Origin: CAG-791 sp002390025
Lineage (GTDB): Bacteria; Bacillota; Clostridia; Lachnospirales; Lachnospiraceae
Reading direction: 5' to 3'
DNA length: 11,369 nucleotides
Assembly: GCA_946543465.1 (NCBI GenBank)
Contig: CAMNLR010000099.1
Span: forward strand, 1-11,369
Shown: piece by piece, positions 1 through 7,159 of the stretch
Layout: each line of letters opens with the position of its first letter
How positions within the stretch are numbered: the stretch's first letter is position 1
Notes under the pieces: model-generated
What the model was told of the DNA's origin: nothing
The model's input: the letters and a program-made list of their open reading frames with translations, nothing else
Databases searched by the model: none
Position numbers and translations under genes: made by a program

Positions 1-239
1 AAAAAGGTCACCCCGTCCCCGAAGCATGAGTGGTCACACACTGGTACAGTCATCCCAACGTATTCTCATTTTCATCCAAGAGCTCGTGGCAAAAGACTCA
101 GCACTGTGATAGAGTAGTGTAGAGAGAGCGTGTACAAGTGCTCTGATTCAGTAAGGCTGATAAGGAAGGTATTAAAAGCGCTTTGACCCGGAAAACGGGT
201 CTGCAGCAAAGATAATCGGAAAGCGGGTAAGAAGATAAT
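1..239. other. Intergenic/edge region with a small hairpin
   Basis: I see no supportable gene here. Two forward frames stay open from the left edge to about 110 (stops near 107-114), but neither gives a recognisable protein, so a truncated upstream gene cannot be claimed. A perfect 6-bp hairpin with a GAAAA loop lies at 185-201 (GACCCG / CGGGTC), about 40 nt before the first gene. It has no U-tract, so it is not an intrinsic terminator; it could sit in the 5' leader of the reductase gene. No convincing promoter was found: TTGACC at 183-188 has no -10 box at a normal distance. Confidence 0.4.
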
Positions 240-1151
240 ATGGAATTCAAAACAGTTGCGCTGATCGGTGCAGGTTCAGTCGGCGCTTTTTTTATCAGAG
301 GACTCAGAGATACGCTCGGAGACAACTTCTGTGTCGTCGCAGAGGGGGAGCGGGCACAGCGGCTGCGCGAAAAAGGGCTTGTGATCAACGGAGAAGAGGT
401 TTTCCCCAATGTCTGTACGCCTGAGGAGGCAACGGGGGCGGACCTGATCCTGATCACGACCAAGTACAGCGGATTCCGCCAGATCCTGGACAGTGTGAAG
501 CTGATGACGGCCCCGCATACTGTGGTGGTCAGTGCCCTCAACGGCATCGACAGCGAGGAGACGCTGGCAGAGCTGATCGGGGAGGAACACCTGCTCAACG
601 CCTTTATGTTTGTCCAGTCCACCAGGGTGGGCAATCATATCGATTATGAAACAAGTGCCAAGGGGCTGATTTTCGGTGATAAAAATACTTCCGAAAAGAC
701 GCCGCAGGCCGAGGCGCTGGACAGGCTTTTGACCAGGGCCGGGATTGCCCACCGCTTCTCTTCGGATATCTATACGGAGCAGTGGCAGAAATTTGCCATC
801 AATATCAGCAACAACCTGCCGCAGGCGATCCTGAATGTCGGCTTCGAGGCCTATATCGACAGTCCGCACCTGCGCTTTATCCATGACCGGCTCTTCGACG
901 AGGCTATCCGCGTTGCCGCAGCTTACGGGATCACCATAGAGTATGAGGAAAACAAACGCGGCCGCGTCAGGCCTGATGCCCGCTTCTCGACACTGCAGGA
1001 TATCGATGCGGGGCGCCCCACTGAGATCGATATGTTTGCAGGCGCCCTGATGAGGAAAGCGGAGGCAGTAGGGATTGAAGTTCCCTATACGACTTTTACC
1101 TACCATGCCATCCGCGTGCTGGAGGAGAAAGCTCAGGGAAAAATCAGCTGA
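240..1151 (+). CDS. panE: Ketopantoate reductase family protein (2-dehydropantoate 2-reductase, ApbA/PanE)
   Basis: The 303-residue product has the usual length of the PanE/ApbA family, cytosolic enzymes that reduce 2-dehydropantoate to pantoate with NADPH in pantothenate synthesis. The N-terminal Rossmann motif GAGSVG is at residues 10-15. The TTK segment (K75) and the LNG segment (N101) follow. The helix with the catalytic lysine is KFAINISNNLP (K184), and the C-terminal TEID motif (E262) matches the substrate-binding Glu of the family. All key positions are therefore present. The start ATG at 240 has only a weak AAGAAG ribosome site. No other pantothenate genes are nearby, and paralogues of this family act on other 2-keto acids, so the family is certain but the exact substrate is inferred. 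Its stop codon falls at the start of a 36-nt tandem repeat. Confidence 0.85.
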   Translation: MEFKTVALIGAGSVGAFFIRGLRDTLGDNFCVVAEGERAQRLREKGLVINGEEVFPNVCTPEEATGADLILITTKYSGFRQILDSVKLMTAPHTVVVSALNGIDSEETLAELIGEEHLLNAFMFVQSTRVGNHIDYETSAKGLIFGDKNTSEKTPQAEALDRLLTRAGIAHRFSSDIYTEQWQKFAINISNNLPQAILNVGFEAYIDSPHLRFIHDRLFDEAIRVAAAYGITIEYEENKRGRVRPDARFSTLQDIDAGRPTEIDMFAGALMRKAEAVGIEVPYTTFTYHAIRVLEEKAQGKIS

Positions 1152-1237
1152 CTTCAGGACAGAAAGGCATTGATCACTTCCGACAGACTTCAGGACAGAA
1201 AGGCACCGATCATTTCCGACAGACTGCAGGGCAGAAA
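1150..1237 (+). repeat. 36-nt tandem repeat, about 2.4 copies
   Basis: Two adjacent 36-nt units (1150-1185 and 1186-1221) differ at only a few bases, and a third partial unit (1222-1237) follows. Each begins GACTTCAGGACAGAAAGGCA or a close variant. The period is a multiple of three, and the units are in the frame of the preceding reductase gene; that gene's TGA (1149-1151) overlaps the first bases of unit 1. Read through, each unit would encode a 12-residue repeat of the type DRLQDRKAPIIS. It is probably a replication-slippage product in the intergenic region. Confidence 0.8.
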
Positions 1238-1329
1238 ACAGAGGAGATCAGCGCCTGATTTCTCTTATGACACGGTAAGTATGCGGCGTTCATCAGCGCT
1301 CAGAATGATTTTTTATGGAGGGGAAAATT

Positions 1330-1605
1330 ATGAAAAAAGTGTTCCAGGCAGCAGACAGGTATATAAAGACCAGCGACTGGAAGATCATCGCAGCGATCAA
1401 ATTCTGCGTGATGTCCTTCGGAATTATTGTCGGCATGTTTATCAGAAAAGAAGACCGCAAACCTGTCCTGTGCGGGGCAGTCTCCGTCTTTTTGCTGACC
1501 TATATTCCCCTGATGAGAAGGATGGTCCGTTTCATACGCCAGGAGTGGGACGATGAAGACGATATCAAAAGATTCCCTTCCCCGGAAGATGCAGAGGAGA
1601 ATTGA
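1330..1605 (+). CDS. Small two-helix membrane protein of unknown function
   Basis: This is a 91-residue protein I cannot assign to a named family. I chose the ATG at 1330 because a strong GGAGGGG site (1317-1323) sits 6 nt before it; an in-frame ATG at 1315 overlaps that site and is unlikely. Two hydrophobic segments (about residues 19-38 and 46-62) are separated by a short charged turn RKEDRK, which suggests a hairpin in the cytoplasmic membrane. The positively charged ends and a strongly acidic tail (WDDEDDIK ... EDAEEN) should both face the cytoplasm. It lies 51 nt upstream of the yaaA-family gene and may be transcribed with it. The length and layout resemble small permease-like or scaffold proteins of Clostridia, but no function can be read from it. 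Confidence 0.75.
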   Translation: MKKVFQAADRYIKTSDWKIIAAIKFCVMSFGIIVGMFIRKEDRKPVLCGAVSVFLLTYIPLMRRMVRFIRQEWDDEDDIKRFPSPEDAEEN

Positions 1606-1656
1606 TCCGGATTCCAAAACGTACTGCGGGCGTTTCCGGGACAGGAGGAGGCAGAT

Positions 1657-2409
1657 TTGAGGATCATTATTTCTCCCGCCAAAAAAATGATCGTGGACAC
1701 GGATACCTTTTCCTGCAAAGAGGTTCCCTGTTTTATGGAAAAAACGCAGATTCTCAAGGACTGGATCTGCGGTCTTTCCTATGCTGAGCAGAAAGCTCTG
1801 TGGAAGTGCAATGACAAGATCGCACAGCAGAACGCGGAGCGTTTTGCGCAGATGGACCTTTACAGAGATCTGACCCCTGCCCTCCTGGCCTATGACGGGA
1901 TTCAGTATACTTATATGGCACCCGCCGTATTCGAGGACGGGCAGTACGCCTATGTGCAGGAGCATCTGCGCATTCTTTCCGGCTTCTACGGCGTCGTGAA
2001 GCCCATGGAGGGCGTCGTTCCCTACCGACTGGAGATGCAGGCCAAGGCTGCCGTGAACGGGACACGCAGTCTCTATGAGTTCTGGGGCGAAGACCTCTAT
2101 CGGGAGGTCATGGATGAGAGCAGGGTTCTCATCAATCTTGCTTCAAAGGAATATTCGAAGTGCATCGAAAAATACCTGCAGCCGGAGGATCGCTGTATTA
2201 CCTGTATTTTCGGGGAACTTGAAAACGGAAAGGTCGTCCAGAAGGGCGTGTACGCAAAAATGGCGCGCGGAGAGATGGTCCGCTATATGGCTTCCATCGA
2301 CGCCCGGCAGCCGGAGCAGATGCAAGGCTTTGACAGGGAAGGATATGCTTTTGATCCGGCAAGATCCTCCGAAAGAGAGTATTATTTCGTGCGGAAATAC
2401 GAAAAATAA
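1657..2409 (+). CDS. yaaA: YaaA family protein (peroxide stress / DUF328)
   Basis: The 250-residue protein matches the YaaA family in length and motif order: the N-terminal ISPAKK (residues 5-10), YDGIQYTYM (79-87), the hallmark ILSGFYGVVKP...PYRLEM (106-127), LYEFWG (139-144), INLASKEY (159-166), and a C-terminal ARGEMVRYM...GYAFD segment (203-233). In E. coli YaaA is a cytosolic DNA-binding protein that limits damage from hydrogen peroxide and lowers free iron; that role is family knowledge, not shown here. The start is TTG at 1657, supported by the GGAGGAGG site at 1644-1651 and by the family's N-terminus beginning at this point. It sits 38 nt before the next gene, so co-transcription with its downstream neighbour is likely. 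Confidence 0.9.
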   Translation: MRIIISPAKKMIVDTDTFSCKEVPCFMEKTQILKDWICGLSYAEQKALWKCNDKIAQQNAERFAQMDLYRDLTPALLAYDGIQYTYMAPAVFEDGQYAYVQEHLRILSGFYGVVKPMEGVVPYRLEMQAKAAVNGTRSLYEFWGEDLYREVMDESRVLINLASKEYSKCIEKYLQPEDRCITCIFGELENGKVVQKGVYAKMARGEMVRYMASIDARQPEQMQGFDREGYAFDPARSSEREYYFVRKYEK

Positions 2410-2447
2410 AAGTCACTGAAAAGATACCAGAGGTACAGGAGCAGAAA

Positions 2448-3539
2448 ATGAAAAGCAGAAGATTTGTCTGGTGGAAAATGTTACTTGCATTACTTATTAT
2501 AGTTGTTTTAGTTGTCGGCGGATATGTCGCCTATGTTTTTCTCACCTACAACCGGATCGAGGACAATGTCGATCTGCCTGTGGAAGGAGACAGTCAGGAG
2601 CCGGCGCAGACCGGGAAGGAATATACTGCAGTCTCCTTCAATATCGGATTCGGCGCCTACACCGCTGATTTCACATTTTTCATGGACGGCGGAAAGGAGA
2701 GCCGGGCGCGTTCGAAGGAGAGTGTCCTCGAGTGCGTGAACGGCAGTGCGCAGACCGCCCTCTCTTATGAGCCGGATCTTGTCCTCTTCCAGGAAGTGGA
2801 CACGGATTCCACACGCAGCTGGCATGTGGATCAGAAGGAGATGATCCGCAGTGCCTTCGGCGAAAAAGGGAACTGGGACAGTGTTTTTGCGCCCAACTAT
2901 CATTCCGCCTATCTGATGTACCCCCTGACCAAGCCCCACGGGAAATCCAACTCCGGCATCCTCACCATGAGCAAAATGGATATCACATCCTCCCTGCGCA
3001 GAAGTCTTCCGATCGCCACGGGCTTCAAGAAGCTCCTTGACCTGGACCGCTGCTACAATTATTCCAGGATCCCCGTGGAAAACGGCAAAGAGCTGGTGGT
3101 CTTCAATGCCCATCTGTCTGCTTACGGGACGGATGCCTCTCAGGGAAATTCCCAGCTGCAGATGATGTTTGATGACATGCAGAAGGAATATGAGAAGGGC
3201 AACTATGTCCTCTGCGCCGGAGATTTCAACCATGATTTCACCTGCGATTCCATAGAGCATTTCAATCCCGGCTCAGGGGAGAGCTTCAGCTGGTGCGCCT
3301 CTTTCCCCGATGAGATCATTCCGGACGGGTTCGTAAAGTGCGTGGATTATGCAGAAGGAATGGTGCCTTCGACACGCAATACCAATATCCCCTATTGCGA
3401 GGATAGCTTTGTGGTCATTCTGGACGGATTTATCGTGTCAGATAATATCGAGCACACATTTGTGCAGAACTACGACAAGGGATTCCAGTACACAGACCAC
3501 AATCCGGTCGTCCTGAAATTTATCCTGAAAGATAACTGA
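2448..3539 (+). CDS. Membrane-anchored endonuclease/exonuclease/phosphatase (EEP) family protein
   Basis: This 363-residue protein has an N-terminal signal anchor (basic residues 1-10, hydrophobic 11-33) followed by an extracytoplasmic EEP (DNase I-like) domain from about residue 58. The metal and catalytic signatures are complete: SFNIG (N65), FQEVD (E116), FNAHLS (H222), GDFNHD (D259, N261), LDG (D326) and the terminal TDHNPV (D350, H351). Members of this fold are Mg-dependent phosphodiesterases or phosphatases acting on nucleic acids, phosphoinositides or sphingomyelin; the substrate cannot be read from the sequence. The AGGAG site at 2437-2441 supports the ATG at 2448. It lies between yaaA and a metallophosphoesterase, with gaps of 38 and 37 nt. 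A surface phosphodiesterase that releases phosphate or nucleosides is one plausible role. Confidence 0.85.
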   Translation: MKSRRFVWWKMLLALLIIVVLVVGGYVAYVFLTYNRIEDNVDLPVEGDSQEPAQTGKEYTAVSFNIGFGAYTADFTFFMDGGKESRARSKESVLECVNGSAQTALSYEPDLVLFQEVDTDSTRSWHVDQKEMIRSAFGEKGNWDSVFAPNYHSAYLMYPLTKPHGKSNSGILTMSKMDITSSLRRSLPIATGFKKLLDLDRCYNYSRIPVENGKELVVFNAHLSAYGTDASQGNSQLQMMFDDMQKEYEKGNYVLCAGDFNHDFTCDSIEHFNPGSGESFSWCASFPDEIIPDGFVKCVDYAEGMVPSTRNTNIPYCEDSFVVILDGFIVSDNIEHTFVQNYDKGFQYTDHNPVVLKFILKDN

Positions 3540-3576
3540 CACAAAACAGCAATGGAAATCGGCGGCAGAGGTGAGC

Positions 3577-4323
3577 ATGAGCCTGTATGCAATCGGAGAC
3601 CTTCACCTGCATTTTCAGTCCGAGCTAAAGGCGCCCGGACAGCTCTACGGCAGAGTGTGGAAAAATCACGAGGAAAAGTTCCGCAGAAACTGCGCGAAGA
3701 TGATCCGGCCTGAGGACACCCTTGTTCTGGTCGGAGACCACAGCTGGGGCAAAAATCTGGCCCAGTGTCAGGCGGACCTGCAATACATCAGAGAGCTGCC
3801 CGGCCGCAAGATCCTTCTGCGCGGCAATCACGACATGTTCTGGGATGTCAAAAAGACTCCTCAGCTCAATGCACAGTTCGCTCCGGACCTCTTTTTTCTC
3901 CAGGACAATTATGCTGCCTATCAGGACTATGCAATCGTCGGAACCAAGGGATATACCTTCGAGGGTCCCTTTTATCTGGATCATCGCAGACGGATCATTG
4001 ACTGGGACGAAAAGGAAGAGGCCCATGCAAAAAAGCTGGTGGAGCGGGAAGCCGTGCGCCTGAGAAAATCCTTTGAAGCCGCAAGAGCAGACGGATATAC
4101 CAGGTATGTCATGTTTCTCCACTACCCGCCGACCAACATCCTGCAGACGGAGAGTGTCTTCACCCGCATGGCAGAGGAATACGATGTTGAACAGGTCGTC
4201 TATGCCCATTCCCACGGGGAGTCCCGTTTCAATGACAGCATCCTGGGAACCATGAACGGTGTTCACTACAGTCTCACCTCCGGTGATTTCCTCAGATGGA
4301 AGCCAATGAAGATCCTGGATTAA
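3577..4323 (+). CDS. Calcineurin-like metallophosphoesterase
   Basis: The 248-residue cytosolic protein carries the full dimetal phosphoesterase motif set: GDLH (residues 7-10), GDHSW (53-57), GNHD (83-86), the HYPP histidine (H182) and the AHSHG pair (H211, H213). The layout, with GDxSW after an NW-like region, ILLRGNHD, and a long lysine/arginine-rich helix before HYPP, resembles the small predicted phosphohydrolases widespread in Clostridia (COG1768-like). The substrate is unknown. I prefer ATG 3577 over GTG 3571: the GAGGTG site at 3568-3573 precedes the ATG, although the spacing is short, and the domain begins directly with SLYAIGD. The GTG start would add two residues only. It is probably the last gene of the run that begins at 1330. 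Confidence 0.88.
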   Translation: MSLYAIGDLHLHFQSELKAPGQLYGRVWKNHEEKFRRNCAKMIRPEDTLVLVGDHSWGKNLAQCQADLQYIRELPGRKILLRGNHDMFWDVKKTPQLNAQFAPDLFFLQDNYAAYQDYAIVGTKGYTFEGPFYLDHRRRIIDWDEKEEAHAKKLVEREAVRLRKSFEAARADGYTRYVMFLHYPPTNILQTESVFTRMAEEYDVEQVVYAHSHGESRFNDSILGTMNGVHYSLTSGDFLRWKPMKILD

Positions 4324-4426
4324 GGACATCCCAAACAGGATTATGACGGGTCCTGGCAGTCGGCAAGGATCTGACCGGTGCGACCGGAAGATTTATACCG
4401 AAACAGCATAATCTTAATATTTGCAC

Positions 4427-4455
4427 TTGTTTAATTTTTAAATATGTGTTAGAGT
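4427..4455 (+). promoter_or_regulatory. Candidate promoter for the nucleoside hydrolase unit
   Basis: In a sharply AT-rich stretch, TTGTTT (4427-4432) is followed after 17 nt by an extended -10, TGTTAGAGT, with TAGAGT at 4450-4455. The upstream TTGCAC at 4421 is an alternative -35 but has no good partner. Transcription would start near 4462, at the beginning of the structured leader. This was read by eye, and the -10 box is only 4/6 to consensus. Confidence 0.4.
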
Positions 4456-4456
4456 T

Positions 4457-4513
4457 TCCTGGTTGTCCCGGAGAGTGCTTTCCGGAGCAATGCTGGTCGC
4501 GGACCACCCAGGA
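4457..4513 (+). ncRNA. Candidate structured leader RNA (three-way junction)
   Basis: Three helices can be drawn by hand. The closing stem is TCCTGG (4457-4462) with CCAGGA (4508-4513). An arm CCGGA (4468-4472) pairs with TCCGG (4481-4485). A second arm TGGTC (4494-4498) pairs with GACCA (4502-4506) around a GCG loop. An A-rich linker follows (4514-4520), then a terminator-like hairpin 21 nt further on, before the nucleoside hydrolase. This order of promoter, junction, hairpin and gene is that of an attenuating leader or riboswitch. It does not show the conserved core of the purine riboswitch or of any other class I could recall, so its ligand and even its reality are open. Confidence 0.4.
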
Positions 4514-4540
4514 TAAAAAACAGGTAGATTGCAGATTCAA

Positions 4541-4565
4541 AGCCGCAGGGTCCAGCCCTGCGGCT
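4541..4565 (+). terminator. Terminator-like hairpin in the leader of the nucleoside hydrolase
   Basis: A perfect 10-bp stem AGCCGCAGGG / CCCTGCGGCT (4541-4550, 4556-4565) closes a 5-nt loop TCCAG. It is followed by TATATTATTG, a weak U-rich tail. It lies 70-100 nt before the start codon of the nucleoside hydrolase. It could therefore act as a conditional attenuator, or simply end transcription from the upstream metallophosphoesterase run, which has no other clear terminator. The stem is certain; the termination function is inferred. Confidence 0.55.
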
Positions 4566-4638
4566 TATATTATTGCGCGAAGCTTTTAGCCCTACACAGA
4601 TAAGACCATATGATACTGGAGAAAGGTCGGGGAATACA

Positions 4639-5622
4639 ATGCCCAGAAAAGTCATCATAGATTGTGACCCGGGAATCGACGACAGTCTGGCCATCATGCT
4701 GGCCCTGTCGATGCCGGAAGAAATAGAAGTTGTCGGTATCACAGTGGTGGCGGGAAATGCACCGGTCGAAATGGGGTACGGCAATGCCCTGAAAGTCCTG
4801 AAGTTTATGGAATGCCTGGATGTGCCGGTATTCATGGGCGCGGACAGACCTTTGAATCGGGACTTTGTCAACGCCCTGGATACACACGGAGCCGACGGAC
4901 TCGGCGAGAGCTTTCTGCCTAAGGTGCCGGAAGAAGAGTATGAGCGGCAGGAAATGAACGCTGTCCAGTTTATGCAGGAGACGCTGCAGAGAGAGACGGT
5001 CAGTGTGATCGCCCTCGGTCCTCTGACAAATCTGGCCATGTTGATAGAAAAAGATCCCTGTGCCTTCGGAAGAATCCGCGAAATTGTCTCTATGGGAGGG
5101 TCTTTCAGAAGCCACGGAAACTGTTCGCCGGTCGCTGAATACAATTACTGGTGCGATCCCGACGCGGCTGCCATGGTATACCAGGAGATGGACCGGCTGG
5201 GAAAGAAGATTCATATGGTGGGACTTGACGTCACCCGCAGGATCGTTCTGACACCGGATCTTCTGGACTATATGAAGCGGCTGGATCCGCGTACCGGCGA
5301 ATTTACCGGGAAGATCACAAAATTTTATTTTGACTTCCATTGGGAATGGGAGCATCTGATCGGATGTGTCATCAATGATCCGCTCGCCGTTGCCTATTTT
5401 GCCAGAAGGGATCTCTGCAGCGGATTTGAATCTTATGTCCAGGTCGAGACGCAGGGAATCAGCATGGGCCAGACAGTGGTGGACTCCATGCATTTTTACA
5501 GGCATACGCCCAATGCGGTCGTCCTCACGGAGGTTGACACCCTGCGCTTCTTCAGGATCTTTTTCACCTGCCTTCTGCAGATGGAAGAGGAACCGGACCT
5601 TCTTGCAGACCTGTGCCGATGA
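4639..5622 (+). CDS. Inosine/uridine-preferring-type nucleoside hydrolase
   Basis: The 327-residue protein belongs to the nucleoside hydrolase superfamily, which cleaves the N-glycosidic bond of ribonucleosides to base and ribose with a bound Ca2+. The N-terminal Asp cluster DCDPGIDDS (residues 8-16) binds Ca and the ribose hydroxyls. ALGPLTNLA (125-133), SMGGS (151-155) and EYNYWCDPDAA (167-177, with E167, N169 and D173) follow. The Ca-binding INDPLA (D248) completes the site. In the inosine-uridine group the residue before DPLA is usually His; here it is Asn (N247). ATG 4639, preceded by GGTCGGGG, starts directly before the Asp cluster; an upstream TTG at 4573 would lie just after the leader hairpin and is rejected. 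The partner gene 124 nt downstream encodes an ECF S component, which suggests uptake and cleavage of a nucleoside. Confidence 0.9.
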   Translation: MPRKVIIDCDPGIDDSLAIMLALSMPEEIEVVGITVVAGNAPVEMGYGNALKVLKFMECLDVPVFMGADRPLNRDFVNALDTHGADGLGESFLPKVPEEEYERQEMNAVQFMQETLQRETVSVIALGPLTNLAMLIEKDPCAFGRIREIVSMGGSFRSHGNCSPVAEYNYWCDPDAAAMVYQEMDRLGKKIHMVGLDVTRRIVLTPDLLDYMKRLDPRTGEFTGKITKFYFDFHWEWEHLIGCVINDPLAVAYFARRDLCSGFESYVQVETQGISMGQTVVDSMHFYRHTPNAVVLTEVDTLRFFRIFFTCLLQMEEEPDLLADLCR

Positions 5623-5746
5623 AGGAAACCCTGATTTTTGCAGACAGGAAGCTGCTGAAAGCAGGTCAGCTTGATTTCGCAGTGATCAATATGAGAAATC
5701 TTTGTTGGAAAACCAATCTGTTTCGTTCAAAATAAGGAGAAAGAAA

Positions 5747-6337
5747 ATGAGCAATACCAATTTTAAGGCTGTTGGAAGAGAAGAGAGCAGCATCATTTCC
5801 GTCAGGAAAATGTGTGTGATCGCGCTGGCGATCGTCCTCAATGTGATCGGCGGACAGATCGCGCTGCTGTTCCACCTGCCGATCTACCTGGACAGCATGG
5901 GTACGATCATGATCGCCATGCTCTACGGACCGGTCTACGGCATGCTTCCGCCCCTGCTCTACGGCCTTGTCATGGGATTTACCCTTGATATTTATTCCCT
6001 GTATTTCATGCCTGTCGGCCTCATGCTGGGCCTCATGACAGGTCTTGTCTCCAAATATTTTTCCCTGAAAAAATGGAGAATGATCCCGGGCGCGATGCTG
6101 ATCACCATCCCCGGCACTATTGTGAGCTCCATCATCACAGCAGTGCTTTTCGGCGGCATCACCTCCTCGGGATCCACAGTGATTGTGCAGGTGCTCAACA
6201 AGGCCGGCCTGGGGCTTACTGCCAGTGTCTTCATCGTGCAGATTCTCACAGATTATCTGGACAGACTGCTCTCCCTGGTCATTGTCACCTACCTGCTTCA
6301 CGTTATCCCTTCCGATTTGTACCGGAGAGAGAACTGA
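5747..6337 (+). CDS. ECF transporter S component-like membrane protein
   Basis: This is a 196-residue, strongly hydrophobic protein with about six predicted membrane helices (roughly residues 22-44, 48-60, 63-80, 84-102, 112-136 and 158-186). It fits the size and the small-residue-rich helices of S components of energy-coupling factor transporters. The LDSMGTIMIAMLYGPVYG segment (48-65) resembles that of clostridial S components found next to nucleoside hydrolases (the CD3073-like group, as I recall it). S components bind the substrate and share an ECF ATPase/EcfT module encoded elsewhere; no ATPase gene is present here. The start ATG 5747 has a clear AAGGAGA site at 5734-5740, and the upstream TTG at 5702 is rejected. 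Its place after the nucleoside hydrolase suggests a nucleoside or nucleobase as substrate, which is an inference. Confidence 0.75.
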   Translation: MSNTNFKAVGREESSIISVRKMCVIALAIVLNVIGGQIALLFHLPIYLDSMGTIMIAMLYGPVYGMLPPLLYGLVMGFTLDIYSLYFMPVGLMLGLMTGLVSKYFSLKKWRMIPGAMLITIPGTIVSSIITAVLFGGITSSGSTVIVQVLNKAGLGLTASVFIVQILTDYLDRLLSLVIVTYLLHVIPSDLYRREN

Positions 6338-6379
6338 TGGACAAGAGAACCGGCTGGATGACGTAAAAGAGCATAGACC

Positions 6380-6430
6380 TACAGATATAGTAAAGATTTA
6401 CAGATCTGGAATAGATTTACGGATGTAAAG
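6380..6430 (+). repeat. 19-nt direct repeats upstream of the SDR gene
   Basis: Units starting at 6380, 6399 and 6418 share TACRGAT followed by a less conserved stretch; the first two end in AGATT. The phase is exactly 19 nt. Units 1 and 2 agree at most positions (TACAGATATAGTAAAGATT and TACAGATCTGGAATAGATT), while unit 3 is partial. This could be a degenerate tandem duplication or an array of regulator sites about 80-120 nt before the dehydrogenase start. Confidence 0.55.
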
Positions 6431-6501
6431 AGGTTCGGTTTAAGGAAGAAAAATGGACTGGTTCCGTAAAGGGATACTGATCACAGGAGAAAAAAGATTC
6501 T

Positions 6502-7146
6502 ATGAAAGTTCTGATCACCGGGACAGCACGCGGGATTGGCCGGGCATGTGCTCTGCGGTATCTGGAAGCGGGGCATGAGGTCATTGGTTTTGATATCAGA
6601 GAGGGTTCAATCTCTTCGGACAGGTATAGGCATTATATCGTCGACATTACCGGGGAACTTCCGGAAATAGAAGGCGTGGAGGTTTTGGTCAATAATGCGG
6701 GTGTGCAGGAAGGCGGGAAGGAAATCGATGTGAACCTGAAGGGGACCATCGCCGTGACCGAGAAATACGCCGTTTCGCCTGCTGTTCACTCTGTTGTCTT
6801 CATGGCATCCTCCAGCGCCTCCAACGGTGCGGAGTTTCCCCTCTATGCCGCCAGCAAGGGAGGCATCCTGGCCTATATGAAAAATGTTGCCCTGCGCATT
6901 GCGCAGTACGGCGCAACCTGCAACAGCATCTCCGCGGGCGGAGTGCTGACAGAGCTGAACCGGCATATCATAGAGAATCCCCATCTCATGCAGCAGTGCC
7001 TGGACGAGACACTTCTGCACAAATGGGCCCAGCCCGAGGAAATCGCCGAGTACTGCTATTTTCTGACCAATATCAACAGGAGTATGACCGGCCAGGATCT
7101 TCTGGTCGACAACGGCGAACAGCTCAGATCCAATTTTATATGGTAA
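6502..7146 (+). CDS. Short-chain dehydrogenase/reductase (SDR) family oxidoreductase
   Basis: This is a compact 214-residue classical SDR. The cofactor motif TGTARGIG is at residues 6-13, an acidic residue at D31 (FDIRE, after the second strand) hints at a preference for NAD(H), and D48, the NNAG motif (64-67) and the structural N78 follow. The catalytic set is Ser103-105 (MASSS) with Tyr115 and Lys119 in YAASK. The C-terminal segment INRSMTGQDLLVDNGEQL matches the usual end of the fold, so the protein is complete though short for the family (usually about 250). The substrate is unknown. AGGAGA at 6485-6490 lies 11 nt before the ATG, a long spacing. It is 164 nt after the ECF gene and is followed by the hairpin island and a strong terminator, so it probably ends this transcription unit. 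Confidence 0.88.
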   Translation: MKVLITGTARGIGRACALRYLEAGHEVIGFDIREGSISSDRYRHYIVDITGELPEIEGVEVLVNNAGVQEGGKEIDVNLKGTIAVTEKYAVSPAVHSVVFMASSSASNGAEFPLYAASKGGILAYMKNVALRIAQYGATCNSISAGGVLTELNRHIIENPHLMQQCLDETLLHKWAQPEEIAEYCYFLTNINRSMTGQDLLVDNGEQLRSNFIW

Positions 7147-7159
7147 ACGGCTTCAGTAC

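Noticed and set aside
1..60. GTCACCCCGTCCCCG-like stretch at the left edge as a REP/RAYT-type repeat
   Set aside because: The reverse complement resembles GGGGACGG-type repeats of Bacillota, but there is no paired hairpin and the element would be cut by the window edge, so it cannot be supported.
276..1106. Long open reading frame on the minus strand opposite the reductase gene
   Set aside because: It is the mirror of a well-supported gene in GC-rich sequence, with no ribosome site and no recognisable motif. The same applies to the minus-strand frames at 2508-3260, 3625-4329, 4570-5505 and 9658-10617.
1170..1556. Forward frame beginning with 12-residue repeats and overlapping the small membrane protein
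   Set aside because: It starts with TTG inside the tandem repeat, lacks a ribosome site and becomes non-protein-like where it overlaps the better-supported gene at 1330-1605.
4440..4570. Purine riboswitch before the nucleoside hydrolase
   Set aside because: A three-way junction can be drawn, but the conserved junction and loop bases of the purine aptamer are not present. It is kept only as an unassigned leader.
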